Made by a program: the position numbers and the translations under genes. The notes beneath the pieces are model-generated. The model had not been told where the DNA came from, ran no database searches, and saw nothing but the letters and a program-made list of their open reading frames with translations. From positions 4,402,001 through 4,466,000 of the forward strand of contig NVQB01000001.1 of NCBI GenBank assembly GCA_002319075.1: 64,000 bases of DNA, written 5' to 3'. Each line of letters opens with the position of its first letter. The stretch's first letter is position 1. The stretch comes from Sphingobacteriaceae bacterium. Its GTDB lineage: Bacteria; Bacteroidota; Bacteroidia; B-17B0; Aurantibacillaceae. Positions 1-8,610 of this stretch are shown piece after piece.

Positions 1-124
1 TAAACGTGCTGCTCGTATGGGACGTAATCCTCAAACAGGAAAAGCTATTAAAATTGCTGCTAAAAAAGTAGTAAAATTTAAAGCTGGTGCTGATTTAGCA
101 ACTGCTGTTAATAAAGGAAAATAA
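1..124 (+). CDS. HU family DNA-binding protein, 3' end only
   Basis: The window opens inside a reading frame whose last 40 codons read [18 protein letters not shown]..., the DNA-binding arm and C-terminal helix typical of HU/IHF histone-like proteins (GRNPxTG is the arm-tip motif with the intercalating proline). The frame ends with TAA at 122-124. HU dimers bend and compact DNA in the nucleoid. The start lies outside the window. The gene is followed closely by a strong intrinsic terminator, so it is probably the last or only gene of its transcript. Assignment is confident at family level; which HU paralogue it is cannot be told. Confidence 0.9.
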   Translation, partial: KRAARMGRNPQTGKAIKIAAKKVVKFKAGADLATAVNKGK

Positions 125-147
125 TTTTCGGCAACGAGAATTCAGAA

Positions 148-178
148 AGGATGTTGAGAAATCAACATCCTTTTTTTT
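148..178 (+). terminator. Rho-independent terminator after HU gene
   Basis: A perfect 10-bp stem (AGGATGTTGA / TCAACATCCT) with a GAAA tetraloop is followed by a run of eight T. It lies 23 bp after the HU stop. The neighbouring gene converges from the minus strand. Confidence 0.9.
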
Positions 179-188
179 GGCAATAAAC

Positions 189-1211
189 TTAATTTTTAGT
201 TTGTTTTTTTAGATCTTCCTCAACAAGCATTAAAATGTTGAGGTGGTAAAAAAAGTTGAGTGCCATGTAATCACTGTACACAATGTTTTGCAAAATAATG
301 ACGCTTGTTTTAGATTCGGGAAAGAAAAAATTAAGTGAGACAAATCCCGGTGTAAATCCTGTTAAACCAAAACTTGTAATATCTCCCTTCTCTTCCCTGG
401 TAATACCATAGCCGTAGTAGGTGGTTCCAAATAATGGGTGATTGCGGATGGCCATTTTCTTTTGAGTCACCATTAATTCTAAAGTAGCAGGTTTCAGAAG
501 TTTATTCGCAAACAACGCATTATTCCAGATCAGAAGATCCTCTGCCGTAGAAATAAAAGTTCCCGCGGCCGCATAATTTCGAAAGGAATTATATTCCACC
601 TGTAAAACACTATTGCTATCTAAAGTGTAACCTTTTGTAAAACCCGGATAGCTCAGAAATTCAGGATGTAAAGTTTTTCCCATACCACAACTTTTAAAAA
701 GTTCGCTCGAATAAGCAGCAAACGATTTTCCCGATATTCTTTCAATTATCTGTGACAGCAGTTCGTAGCCCAATTGAGAATAGGAGAATTTTGTCCCGGG
801 CTTAAATTCCGTTGAATTAGTGAGATCTACAATTCCATGTGTGTGAGTAAGAAGTTGGTGCACTGTTACGGTGTCTGCCCATGAAGGTTTTAGCTCCGGA
901 AGATATAAACTTATAGGAGCAAAGAGATCGATGTGTCCTTTTTCATATTCCTGCAAAATCATAACGGCAGTAAATTGCTTGCTCAATGAGCCAATTACAA
1001 ACTGCTGATCTTTTTTCAAAGGTGTTTTATCCGTAAAGTGTGAATAGCCTTTAACCTTACAATAAATTTGTTTTCCATCCCGACTAATCAAAACTACTCC
1101 ATTAAAACGAAATTTCTTATCTGAGAGCAATGAATTAATTTGTCGGTTTAACTGAGCCGGAAATTTTCCGACAAAAACAAGAAATATTAAAAAGTTTAAA
1201 ATGGGTTTCAA
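189..1211 (-). CDS. Serine hydrolase, class C beta-lactamase / penicillin-binding-like (PF00144 type)
   Basis: A 340-residue exported protein. A hydrophobic N-terminal signal segment (about residues 3-18) ends near FPAQ. The active-site SxxK motif appears as SLSK near residue 74 (VIGSLSKQFTAV), the second motif as YSQ in FSYSQLGYELL in place of the common YSN, and the LLTHTHGI loop is characteristic of this family. Such proteins hydrolyse or transfer D-amino-acid peptides or small esters in the periplasm; sequence alone does not reveal the substrate, and it need not be an antibiotic-resistance enzyme. The only usable start in frame is TTG at 1211. It lies 23 bp after the lipoprotein gene at 1235-1861 and is probably cotranscribed with it. 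Confidence 0.8.
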   Translation of the reverse strand: MKPILNFLIFLVFVGKFPAQLNRQINSLLSDKKFRFNGVVLISRDGKQIYCKVKGYSHFTDKTPLKKDQQFVIGSLSKQFTAVMILQEYEKGHIDLFAPISLYLPELKPSWADTVTVHQLLTHTHGIVDLTNSTEFKPGTKFSYSQLGYELLSQIIERISGKSFAAYSSELFKSCGMGKTLHPEFLSYPGFTKGYTLDSNSVLQVEYNSFRNYAAAGTFISTAEDLLIWNNALFANKLLKPATLELMVTQKKMAIRNHPLFGTTYYGYGITREEKGDITSFGLTGFTPGFVSLNFFFPESKTSVIILQNIVYSDYMALNFFYHLNILMLVEEDLKKQTKN

Positions 1212-1234
1212 TTTATTGAAATTGAGTAAGGATA

Positions 1235-1861
1235 CTAAGTTGATTCTAAAAGTTTGGCCTGAACGGGTGGGGGAATCACCAGTTCCTCACTTAGTTCGGG
1301 CATTTCTGTGCGCAGCGTCTTAAGATCTTTGCCAGATGTATCCATAAAATACCAGTGTTTGCCGGCATCCTTTGAAATTACGATCAATACAGATTTGGTG
1401 ATAAGCAATCCGCGTTTAACTTTCATTTCAAGTGTTTCTGTAACGGTTGTCTGCAGTTCATTACCAACGGCAAGAACTTTATTGGGTTCATCAACAAGTA
1501 TTTTAGTTATTGAATTTCCGGCGGTTTTCATTTCTTTGAAACCATTTTTTAAGGCAACTATCATTTCGGCTTCTCCACCGAGTTTATTTACAAGAGCGGG
1601 ATTGGCATACTTTATGAATGATTTGTAATCTTTCTTCAATAGAAAAACATTCATTTGATTAGCCTGGCGCACTATTTCTTTTTTGTATTCCACATCTTTT
1701 TCAAGGGGCGCACTTACTTTAACGCTGTCTTTGCGCGCCATTGGAATACTATCTACCCTTGATTTTAGAGAGTCTTCTTTTACTACTCCAGAAGTAGTAT
1801 CGCGCGAATCGCAGGCTAAAAGAAAAACTAAAGGAAGAAAAAAATGGAGTTTAGAGAACAT
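1235..1861 (-). CDS. Putative lipoprotein of unknown function
   Basis: About 208 residues from the ATG chosen here; a GTG at 1885 in the same frame would add eight residues. The N-terminus MFSKLHFFLPLVFLLAC is a lipoprotein signal peptide ending in an LLAC lipobox, so the mature protein should start at Cys17 and be membrane-anchored. A charged, low-complexity linker follows, then an alpha/beta region around EIVRQANQMNVFLLKKDYKSF that resembles secreted NTF2-like or DUF-type domains, but I do not recognise a named family. It lies between the TPR membrane protein (44 bp upstream) and the serine hydrolase (23 bp downstream), suggesting one envelope transcript. Confidence 0.65.
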   Translation of the reverse strand: MFSKLHFFLPLVFLLACDSRDTTSGVVKEDSLKSRVDSIPMARKDSVKVSAPLEKDVEYKKEIVRQANQMNVFLLKKDYKSFIKYANPALVNKLGGEAEMIVALKNGFKEMKTAGNSITKILVDEPNKVLAVGNELQTTVTETLEMKVKRGLLITKSVLIVISKDAGKHWYFMDTSGKDLKTLRTEMPELSEELVIPPPVQAKLLEST

Positions 1862-1905
1862 CTGTTTTTGGTTTAAAATTTTCACGGAAGATCATCTTCG
1901 ATTTT

Positions 1906-3543
1906 TTATTTTCCAATTGCTGATTTATTTCCCAATTGACGGGCTCTTTCATAAAATCCGGTGGCTTGCTGACGCATACCCAAATATTCCATGTAAGCTC
2001 CCATGTAAAAATTTGTTTCACCATTATTCGGATCTAACGCGTAAGCATGGTTAAAAAGTATTCCGGCAGTATCTATCTTCATTTTTTTGGAATACATCAG
2101 TCCCAGGTTATTCAAAGCAGGAATGTAATCTTTATCAATTGTCAAAGCTTTTTTGAAAAAGTACATGGCACTGTCTGGCTCGCGCAATTCTGAAAGCGAC
2201 CAGCCATAATTATTTAAAAATATAGGGTCGTTGGGTTTAATATGCATGGCTTCAAGAAGTGACTCCCGGCCCTTTTGGAAATTGTTTGAGGAGTTGTAGT
2301 AAAAACCGAGATTGTTTAAAGCATAGGGATCTCCAGCTTCTGATTTAAGCTCCTGCGTAAAGAGCGTCAAGGTGTTTTTCCAGGCAAGAGATCTTTTAAA
2401 AGTAAGGATAGTAAATAAGATAGTTAGCACTATCAGGCCGTTTTTAACCTGGGCAGGATTCAGTTTAAAGCGCTGCAGCCAAACAAACACAACAGCGGCA
2501 GGAAATATGATGGAAATATAAAAATAGCGTTCATTTACATAAGAATGATTGTTGTCGTCTAATTGTAAAAGTGGAATTACAAGAATTAGCCAACAGATAA
2601 ATAGCGTATGAATGACCTTATTCTGCGTTTTTAAAAGAGAATAGAGAAAAACAGCGAGTAAAACAACTGCCGAAACCGCGTACAGGAGTAAACCGGCGCT
2701 TTCCATCAAATGTTCAGGCGAGGGAAAAAGATAAATTACCTGCTGATTCCAGGGCATAAAGGGTTTAAAGAAATAAAAACCAATGGCAGCAAATGCAATG
2801 ACTATTTTTTCAAGCACACCATAATGCAAATTGTTTTCGTTAAGGTTTTTCCCGCCGCTAACACTATAAAAAGTTAGCAGTGAAAAAAGTACTGCTGCTA
2901 AAAAAAACGGTAGTAGTTTTAAGCTGTAAGGTTTGTGTCCTTTTCCATAGATGAATAGAATGTAAACCAGCATGAGGGCCGGAAGCGTTACAGCCATTGG
3001 TTTACTGAAACAAGCCAGGATAAAAAACAGGAAAGAAAGCCCCAGATCTTTTCTTTTTGAAGACTGAAGGAAATCAAGAAAACGCAAAGCCGATAGGAAA
3101 TAAAACAAACAATAAAGAACGTCCTTTCGCTCTGTGATCCAGGCAACGCTTTCAGACACAAGCGGACTAATAGAAAAGAAAAGTAAAATGAAACAGGTAA
3201 TAAATAGATCTTTTACTTTAAGAGCCTGTAAAATTTTAAAGAGCAGCAAAGCATTTAAAATGTGTAAAACCAAATTGATGAAGTGAAAAGCGAAAGGCTT
3301 CTCTCCAAATAAAAGGCTTTGTAGTAAATAACTGAGATGCGTAAGCGGCACGTAGAGCAAACTGGCTTTCCCTTTAAAAATAGCGATGATGTTCTGAAGC
3401 GAAAACTGTTTGATGTAAGGATTGTTCAGAACATATTCAGGATCATCGTAATTAACGAAGTCCGCTTTAAAAACAGGAATAAAAGCAATCACACAGAGGC
3501 TGATAATTCCAATGTTTATATTTTGTTTTGTTTTAGGATCCAT
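1906..3543 (-). CDS. Polytopic membrane protein with C-terminal TPRs, TMTC/GT-C glycosyltransferase-like
   Basis: 545 residues. The first ~370 residues hold about ten hydrophobic segments. The first external loop contains an acidic pair (NYDDPEYVL, residues 31-39), the usual place for the catalytic acidic motif of GT-C lipid-linked-sugar transferases. The following region (PLVSESVAWITERKDVL) matches the signature region of TMTC-type proteins carrying DUF1736. The last ~150 residues form three to four TPR repeats (NNLGFYYNSSNNFQKG, NNYGWSLSELREPDS, NNLGLMYSKKMK). Membrane proteins of this layout are thought to O-mannosylate exported proteins; the substrate here is unknown. ATG start at 3543. 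Probably the first gene of the minus-strand run ending at 189. Confidence 0.75.
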   Translation of the reverse strand: MDPKTKQNINIGIISLCVIAFIPVFKADFVNYDDPEYVLNNPYIKQFSLQNIIAIFKGKASLLYVPLTHLSYLLQSLLFGEKPFAFHFINLVLHILNALLLFKILQALKVKDLFITCFILLFFSISPLVSESVAWITERKDVLYCLFYFLSALRFLDFLQSSKRKDLGLSFLFFILACFSKPMAVTLPALMLVYILFIYGKGHKPYSLKLLPFFLAAVLFSLLTFYSVSGGKNLNENNLHYGVLEKIVIAFAAIGFYFFKPFMPWNQQVIYLFPSPEHLMESAGLLLYAVSAVVLLAVFLYSLLKTQNKVIHTLFICWLILVIPLLQLDDNNHSYVNERYFYISIIFPAAVVFVWLQRFKLNPAQVKNGLIVLTILFTILTFKRSLAWKNTLTLFTQELKSEAGDPYALNNLGFYYNSSNNFQKGRESLLEAMHIKPNDPIFLNNYGWSLSELREPDSAMYFFKKALTIDKDYIPALNNLGLMYSKKMKIDTAGILFNHAYALDPNNGETNFYMGAYMEYLGMRQQATGFYERARQLGNKSAIGK

Positions 3544-3617
3544 CTTGTTTTTTTAATTCGTGAAAAAAAATGCCTCACGATTTTTAAAAATACAATTTTT
3601 GCGGCAACCTGAAAAAC

Positions 3618-3851
3618 TTAAGATTTTATTGCATACCCTGCAAGGATGATCATAGGCAGAAGCATAACCGGCAGAAAAAGAAGATAAGTAACAGGATGAG
3701 CGAAATTAGCTGTTGAACCACTATTCCATTTGTTTTCATGGCGCTTGGGAACGAAGAGCCTTGTATCTTTTGTATTGTAATAGAAAACACCTAGTCTCCA
3801 GTTTTTTGGATCCTGATGCATGTCATTTTCTAAATTTTCCTTCTCAGTCAT
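3618..3851 (-). CDS. Small membrane protein, DUF5808-like
   Basis: 77 residues. The soluble N-terminal half has the pattern DPKNWRLGVFYYN...DxRLFVPKR...NFAHP, which I recognise as a DUF5808-type signature found in short Bacteroidota and Firmicutes proteins, often fused to membrane segments. The C-terminus holds one or two hydrophobic helices (YLLFLPVMLLPMIILAGYAI). Function is unknown. It stands alone between the TPR membrane protein and the GT9 gene, with 74-79 bp on each side. Confidence 0.7.
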   Translation of the reverse strand: MTEKENLENDMHQDPKNWRLGVFYYNTKDTRLFVPKRHENKWNSGSTANFAHPVTYLLFLPVMLLPMIILAGYAIKS

Positions 3852-3930
3852 GTGGTGAGAGTTTTAAACGAATATCGGGAAGAGAAATTATATGTCAAAA
3901 TTTAAAAGTGCTGAGATTTTCGTTGGAGTG

Positions 3931-4899
3931 TTAAAGTACCATCTCATGCCCGCATTTAAAATGACCAAGGGGACAAGTCTTGTAACCATGAAGTCCGCAA
4001 GGTTTGCAAGCTAAACCTTTTACTTCTATAATAGTTTTATTATCAGATAAAGGACCAAAGCCGAATTCAGGAACCGTGGAGCAAAAAAATGCCGTAACGG
4101 CGGCGTTCAAAGAGGAGGCCAGGTGCAAAGGTCCGCTGTCGTTTACATAATTCATTTCTGCCGATTGCATTAAGGCTGAAGATTGCAAAAGTGAAAGCTG
4201 GCCCGCAACAATTTTTATAGCAGGATGTGAAGATTTATTTTTAATGTTCTCGCACAAAGCAATATCGCCGGGAGCCCCCAGCAAATAAATGCTTTGTGAA
4301 GCATCTGTTTTATTACACAATTCAACCCATTTTTCTACCGGTAATTGTTTTGTATACCAAACGGAAGCGGGTGCCATGCAAACATAGTTTGCTTCCTGAA
4401 ATGTTTTTACAAATTCGTAATCTTTTGCAGAAGGATACAGTTTTGGTTTGAAAATCTTTGTATCAGTAAAATCTTCAATCAATGCATTATAACGTTCTGT
4501 TTCGTGGCGACCATCACCTATAACGTGCCGCGTTGTATAGTTAAAAGCGAAAGAGAAGGGATTCTCTTTGTAACCTGCGGTATGACGCGCACCTGAGAAG
4601 GCAGTCAAAAAACCGGAGCTTCCGTAGCGATGGCAATTAATTACAGTATCGTAGTTATTTTTGCGAATGCGTCCTAAGAGTTTAAAAAGGTTTTTAAGTT
4701 TCCCTTCTTTTTTATTCCACACCAAAGTCTCCTGTAAAAACGGATGTTCTGCATAAATACTTTCATTGCCTTTTCTTACCAGAATACTCACAGCTGCCTG
4801 CGGAAAATAAGCATGCAGTTTTTCAACCAGGCTCGAAGCCAATATGGCATCACCAATAAAGGCGGTTTGGATGATTAATATTTTTTTAGGTGCAAGCAA
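3931..4899 (-). CDS. Glycosyltransferase family 9 (ADP-heptose:LPS heptosyltransferase-like)
   Basis: 322 residues with the two-domain GT-B outline of family 9: N-terminal KKILIIQTAFIGDAILAS (the heptosyltransferase start motif with a conserved Asp near residue 17) and a C-terminal donor-binding segment NDSGPLHLASSLNAAVTAFF near residues 252-271. Family members add heptose or related sugars to the lipopolysaccharide core on the cytoplasmic side of the inner membrane. The start is TTG at 4899, immediately before the conserved N-terminal strand; no ATG fits. The C-terminus carries a cysteine-rich tail (CKPCGLHGYKTCPLGHFKC), seen in some heptosyltransferases. Donor and acceptor cannot be deduced. 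Confidence 0.85.
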   Translation of the reverse strand: MLAPKKILIIQTAFIGDAILASSLVEKLHAYFPQAAVSILVRKGNESIYAEHPFLQETLVWNKKEGKLKNLFKLLGRIRKNNYDTVINCHRYGSSGFLTAFSGARHTAGYKENPFSFAFNYTTRHVIGDGRHETERYNALIEDFTDTKIFKPKLYPSAKDYEFVKTFQEANYVCMAPASVWYTKQLPVEKWVELCNKTDASQSIYLLGAPGDIALCENIKNKSSHPAIKIVAGQLSLLQSSALMQSAEMNYVNDSGPLHLASSLNAAVTAFFCSTVPEFGFGPLSDNKTIIEVKGLACKPCGLHGYKTCPLGHFKCGHEMVL

Positions 4900-5010
4900 T
4901 AAGATAAATTTAAATTGGTTTGCCTTTTAGATCTGCGAAATTTAAGCGAAGCTTCCCGTTTTTTACAGCTTAAGAATTTCATTCTGTGAAATCTGCGTCA
5001 AAAGTAACGC

Positions 5011-5595
5011 TTACCCGTGAATGGTCTCGCTCTTCCCATAACTTTTTACCACATTGGCTTCATAGTCCAGCCACTGCTGCCAGCGTGCGTTCACATCTTC
5101 AATGGCGTTTCCGTATTTTCGTGCAAAAGCCAAAAAAGTAGTGTAGTGATTTGCTTCACTTATCATTAATTCGTGATAAAATTCACGTAAGTCTAAATCA
5201 TTAATATGCAATGATAAAATCCTGAAACGCTCGCAACTCCTTGCTTCTACCATGGCAGAAAACAAAAGGCGGTCGATAAGTACAATTTCTTTTTTATGCC
5301 CCTTGCGCATAAATTTATAAAGTTCGTTCACATATTCATCGCGGCGTTCGAAGCCCAGCTTATAACCCCGGTCTTTTATTTTCTGATGCACCATTTCAAA
5401 ATGGCTGAGTTCTTCCTTTGCAAGACTTAAAAGTTCGTCAACCAAATCGCTGTGATAGGGGTAACTGATCATGATAGAAATGGCATTGGTAGCCGCTTTT
5501 TGCTCACACCAGGCATGATCGGTAAGAATCTCTTCAATGTTTTTTTCAACTATATTTACCCAGTGAGGATCAGTTTCGAGTTTTAAGCCCAGCAT
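5011..5595 (-). CDS. miaE: tRNA-(ms2io6A37) hydroxylase, MiaE type
   Basis: About 194 residues of ferritin-like diiron fold. MiaE hydroxylates the isopentenyl side chain of ms2i6A37 in tRNA using O2 and a diiron centre. Likely iron ligands are visible: Glu31 in CEQKA, Glu62 and His65 in EELSHFE, Glu117 in MVEARSCERF, and Glu147 and His150 in ISEANHY. I start at ATG 5595 (MLGLKLETDPHW); a TTG eight codons upstream is unlikely. It is divergent from the methyltransferase gene at 5654, with an AT-rich 58-bp gap that must hold both promoters. The family call is firm. Confidence 0.88.
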   Translation of the reverse strand: MLGLKLETDPHWVNIVEKNIEEILTDHAWCEQKAATNAISIMISYPYHSDLVDELLSLAKEELSHFEMVHQKIKDRGYKLGFERRDEYVNELYKFMRKGHKKEIVLIDRLLFSAMVEARSCERFRILSLHINDLDLREFYHELMISEANHYTTFLAFARKYGNAIEDVNARWQQWLDYEANVVKSYGKSETIHG

Positions 5596-5653
5596 GTTTA
5601 TTAGTTTAATAGAATACAAAGTAACGATAAAATATTTTATTTAATATTACAGC

Positions 5654-6364
5654 ATGGGTCATTTAGGAAAATTATACTTATTGCCGGTGCCAATCATAGA
5701 GGAGGGTGGACATAAGTTTATTCCTTCTTACAACTCTGAAATCATCTCAACGCTTAAGACGTTTATTGCGGAAGATGCTAAAACAGCAAGGCGTTGTTTA
5801 AAAGGTTTTGCTTATCCAAACCTTCCCGGGGCGGAAATTCTTTTACTTAACGAACATACAAAAAGTGGAGATCTTTCTGCTTTGCTAAAACCTCTGCTAA
5901 ACGGGCAGAATGTGGGTTTGATGAGTGATGCAGGTTGTCCTGGTATTGCCGACCCGGGCGCTGATGTTGTAAAACTCGCCCATCAAAGCGGCATTGAGGT
6001 TGTTCCCCTGGTTGGCCCCAGCTCCATTGTTTTAAGCATTATGGCCAGTGGGTTTAATGGTCAGAATTTTGCCTTTGTGGGATATCTTCCCATCGAAAAA
6101 CCATTAAAAGTAAAACGGCTCAAAGAACTGGAGATCCTTGCCCAAAAGCAAAACCAGGCGCAGTTTTTTATTGAGACCCCCTACCGCAATGAACAAATGC
6201 TGGATACCATTTTAGAAAGTCTCGCCCCGCAAACCCTTGTGTTTATAGGACGCGATATTTCTTCATCCAAACAATTACTGCTTTCAAAAACAGTCGCAGA
6301 ATGGAAAAAAGGCCCGAAACCCGCTATGCACAAAGTTCCTGTGGTTTACGGAATTTATCGTTAG
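5654..6364 (+). CDS. SAM-dependent methyltransferase, RsmI-like tetrapyrrole-methylase fold
   Basis: 236 residues. The protein follows the RsmI (16S rRNA C1402 2'-O-methyltransferase) pattern: N-terminal GKLYLLPVPI, the glycine-rich GLMSDAGCPGIADPG near residues 88-102, VVPLVGPSSIVLSIMASGFNG near 115-135, and a late FIETPYRNEQML. Compared with canonical RsmI, the usual start LYLVATPIGNL is replaced by LYLLPVPIIEEG; Bacteroidota often carry such a second, RsmI-related protein besides true RsmI. It may therefore be a paralogue with a different RNA target. Translation starts at ATG 5654. The 195 bp after it hold no gene that I can support, only a TATCTTTA box at 6513-6520 that may serve the next gene. 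Confidence 0.8.
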   Translation: MGHLGKLYLLPVPIIEEGGHKFIPSYNSEIISTLKTFIAEDAKTARRCLKGFAYPNLPGAEILLLNEHTKSGDLSALLKPLLNGQNVGLMSDAGCPGIADPGADVVKLAHQSGIEVVPLVGPSSIVLSIMASGFNGQNFAFVGYLPIEKPLKVKRLKELEILAQKQNQAQFFIETPYRNEQMLDTILESLAPQTLVFIGRDISSSKQLLLSKTVAEWKKGPKPAMHKVPVVYGIYR

Positions 6365-6559
6365 CAAACCGGAATTATATCTGCCAGCGGTATTGGTCAG
6401 ATTTGCGTCTTTCAAAAAACTACTGCCAGGTACCATTTAAAGATCCGCGAATCAGTGGAATCTGGAGCCAAAGACCTGCTTTTTAGTATTAAGAATCCAG
6501 TGTTTAAAACCCTATCTTTACAAGAACCTTTTTAAGCCCTAAAATTCTTTCTTTGTATA

Positions 6560-8548
6560 GTGAATATTCTAGCGTATATACAGGCAAAACACAATCTTGT
6601 TTTTAAAATGGTGATTGTGGCTTTTGTTTCTTTTTTGATTGCATTCATGCTTCCAAACAAAGAAATTAAGGGACATAAAGTAGATTCATTTACGCCTATC
6701 TGGCCCTACGCCGACCTGGTGGTGGACCAGGATTTTCTCATCAGTAAATTGGGTTCTGAATTGAAGATCGAAAAAGAACAGATCAAACGCGAATCGCCCC
6801 TCTTTTTTGAAGCAAACACCGCCGAGCGCGATCTTAAAATGACTCAACTCGATAATCTTGAGTTAACCGATCCGAAAGCCTACCGACTTCTAAGACCTTT
6901 ATTTGACAGTATTTACAGGCGCGGAGTTATTGAGAGCCTGGACGAAGACTCAAAGAAAAAAAGTATTTTTATTTCCAGCGGAAGTTATGCAGAGTCGGCG
7001 ATGTATTACGATTTCTTTACCATTCAAACCGCTGTTGAGTTTTTGAGCCGCAACCTGAGTTCTGAATTGCCCGATAAAAATTACCTGGATTTTCTTACCG
7101 TTACTTATTTTCTAAACAAAGAAAAAACCAATCTTTTTCTAAACGCAAAACTTGAACAAATTTCACTTTACAAAAATGTTGTAAAGCAGGGGCAGGTTCT
7201 TGTAAAGCAAGCAGAGCCTCTTACCAATAACAAGCGCTTTTTGATTAACCGGTATTTTAATTCTCAAAATCAGAATGCAGCCTTTTCGTTAATAAAGTTT
7301 TTGGGTAAATGGGGCCTTACCTTCATTCTTTGCATGGTTCTGCTGGTATTTCTGGCCTTTTTCAGAAAAGCAATATTTGGACAGAATAAACAGGTCTCTT
7401 TTCTTTTTTTATTGATGCTTTTTTCCGTTTTCGGGATTTTCTTTTTTCACCGTTACGGATTGATGATGCTTGCCTTACCTTTTGCATTGGTGCCAATTCT
7501 GGTACGGGTGTTTTTTGATGGACGAACAGCTTTGTTTACCTACCTGATGATTCTTTTGCTCTGTTGTTTTTTTATGGCAGACAGACTTGAATTTATTTTA
7601 CTCGAACTCATTCCCGGCATTGGCACTTTGTTTGTGGTAGCTGAAATGCGGAGGAGGCAGCAGATTTTGAATGCTGCCATTATTGTATTTTTATTTTACG
7701 TTTTTATTTTCATCACCTATCAGTTGAGTTACGGTACCATACAAACCGTTACTAAACTGAGTTCTTATGTCCCTTTCCTCATCAGTTCTATGCTGGTTTT
7801 GCTGGCTTACCCTTTAATTTACCTCACTGAAAAGTTCTTTGGTTTTATTTCAGACTTTAAACTTTTAGAATTAAGTGATCTTAATCATCCCTTGTTACGG
7901 AAGCTCTCCAAAGAAGTTCCGGGAACGTTTCAGCATAGTTTACAAGTAGCCAACCTTGCCGAAGAAGCTATCTATTATATCGGTGGAAACTCTTTACTTG
8001 TAAGAACCGGGGCCATGTACCACGATATTGGTAAACTCGAAAATCCTTATTTTTTTACAGAAAATCAACCAGATGGTTTTAGTCCGCACCAGGAGATTGA
8101 CCCTATTGATAGTGCTAAGATCATTATTAACCACGTTATAATTGGGGTTGAACTTGCTAAAAAGTATAAATTACCCGAGCAGATAATCGATTTTATACGC
8201 ACGCACCACGGTACCACATCGGTACGCTATTTCCTCCATCTTTTCCGAAAACAAGGGCACGACTCTAAAATTGCAGAAAGCCAGTTCCGTTATCCAGGCC
8301 CCATTCCTTTCAGCAAAGAAACGGCCGTACTAATGATTGCAGACGGAGTAGAGGCAGCCTCCCGCAGTTTAAAAAAACACGATGCTGTTACGATCAATGA
8401 TTTGGTAGACAATATTATTGACTACAAGATCGCCAACAATCAATTTATCAATTCAGATATTACCTTTAAAGATATTACGACCATTAAAAAAATATTCAAA
8501 AAACGCTTAATGAACATTTACCATGCTCGCATCGAATATCCATCTTAA
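6560..8548 (+). CDS. pgpH: 7TM-HD phosphohydrolase, PgpH-type cyclic di-AMP phosphodiesterase
   Basis: 662 residues starting at GTG 6560. Order: one N-terminal membrane helix (about 15-33), an external 7TMR-HDED-like domain (about 40-235), seven membrane helices (about 245-430), then a cytosolic HD domain. Metal-binding residues of the HD domain are visible: His in FQHSLQ near 458, the His-Asp pair in MYHDIGKL near 487-488, a second His in HVIIG near 520, and HHGT near 549. PgpH proteins cleave c-di-AMP to pApA, controlling potassium and osmotic balance and wall homeostasis. It precedes the polysaccharide export genes, but a probable promoter at 8594 separates them. Confidence 0.85.
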   Translation: MNILAYIQAKHNLVFKMVIVAFVSFLIAFMLPNKEIKGHKVDSFTPIWPYADLVVDQDFLISKLGSELKIEKEQIKRESPLFFEANTAERDLKMTQLDNLELTDPKAYRLLRPLFDSIYRRGVIESLDEDSKKKSIFISSGSYAESAMYYDFFTIQTAVEFLSRNLSSELPDKNYLDFLTVTYFLNKEKTNLFLNAKLEQISLYKNVVKQGQVLVKQAEPLTNNKRFLINRYFNSQNQNAAFSLIKFLGKWGLTFILCMVLLVFLAFFRKAIFGQNKQVSFLFLLMLFSVFGIFFFHRYGLMMLALPFALVPILVRVFFDGRTALFTYLMILLLCCFFMADRLEFILLELIPGIGTLFVVAEMRRRQQILNAAIIVFLFYVFIFITYQLSYGTIQTVTKLSSYVPFLISSMLVLLAYPLIYLTEKFFGFISDFKLLELSDLNHPLLRKLSKEVPGTFQHSLQVANLAEEAIYYIGGNSLLVRTGAMYHDIGKLENPYFFTENQPDGFSPHQEIDPIDSAKIIINHVIIGVELAKKYKLPEQIIDFIRTHHGTTSVRYFLHLFRKQGHDSKIAESQFRYPGPIPFSKETAVLMIADGVEAASRSLKKHDAVTINDLVDNIIDYKIANNQFINSDITFKDITTIKKIFKKRLMNIYHARIEYPS

Positions 8549-8593
8549 CGGGGCCTGGAAACGTTTTTTAGCTCGTAAACACTAAAAAAAACA

Positions 8594-8601
8594 TATATTT
8601 G
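8594..8601 (+). promoter_or_regulatory. Bacteroidota -7 promoter box upstream of wza-like gene
   Basis: TATATTTG matches the TAnnTTTG -7 consensus of Bacteroidota primary sigma factors. A T-run at 8564-8569 may act as the -33 element. The box ends only 9 bp before the ATG at 8611, so the predicted start of transcription falls at or next to the initiation codon, implying a leaderless or near-leaderless message. Confidence 0.55.
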
Positions 8602-8610
8602 TCCACAATT

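Noticed and set aside
189-1211. Beta-lactamase resistance gene
   Set aside because: The SxxK/YSQ/LLTHTHG pattern is shared by many esterases and peptidases, so resistance cannot be claimed.
1683-2054. 123-residue plus-strand ORF opposite the lipoprotein and TPR genes
   Set aside because: It is antisense to two well-supported genes and has no start context or motif.
6301-6486. 61-residue plus-strand ORF after the RsmI-like gene
   Set aside because: It overlaps the RsmI-like C-terminus in another frame and has no family resemblance.
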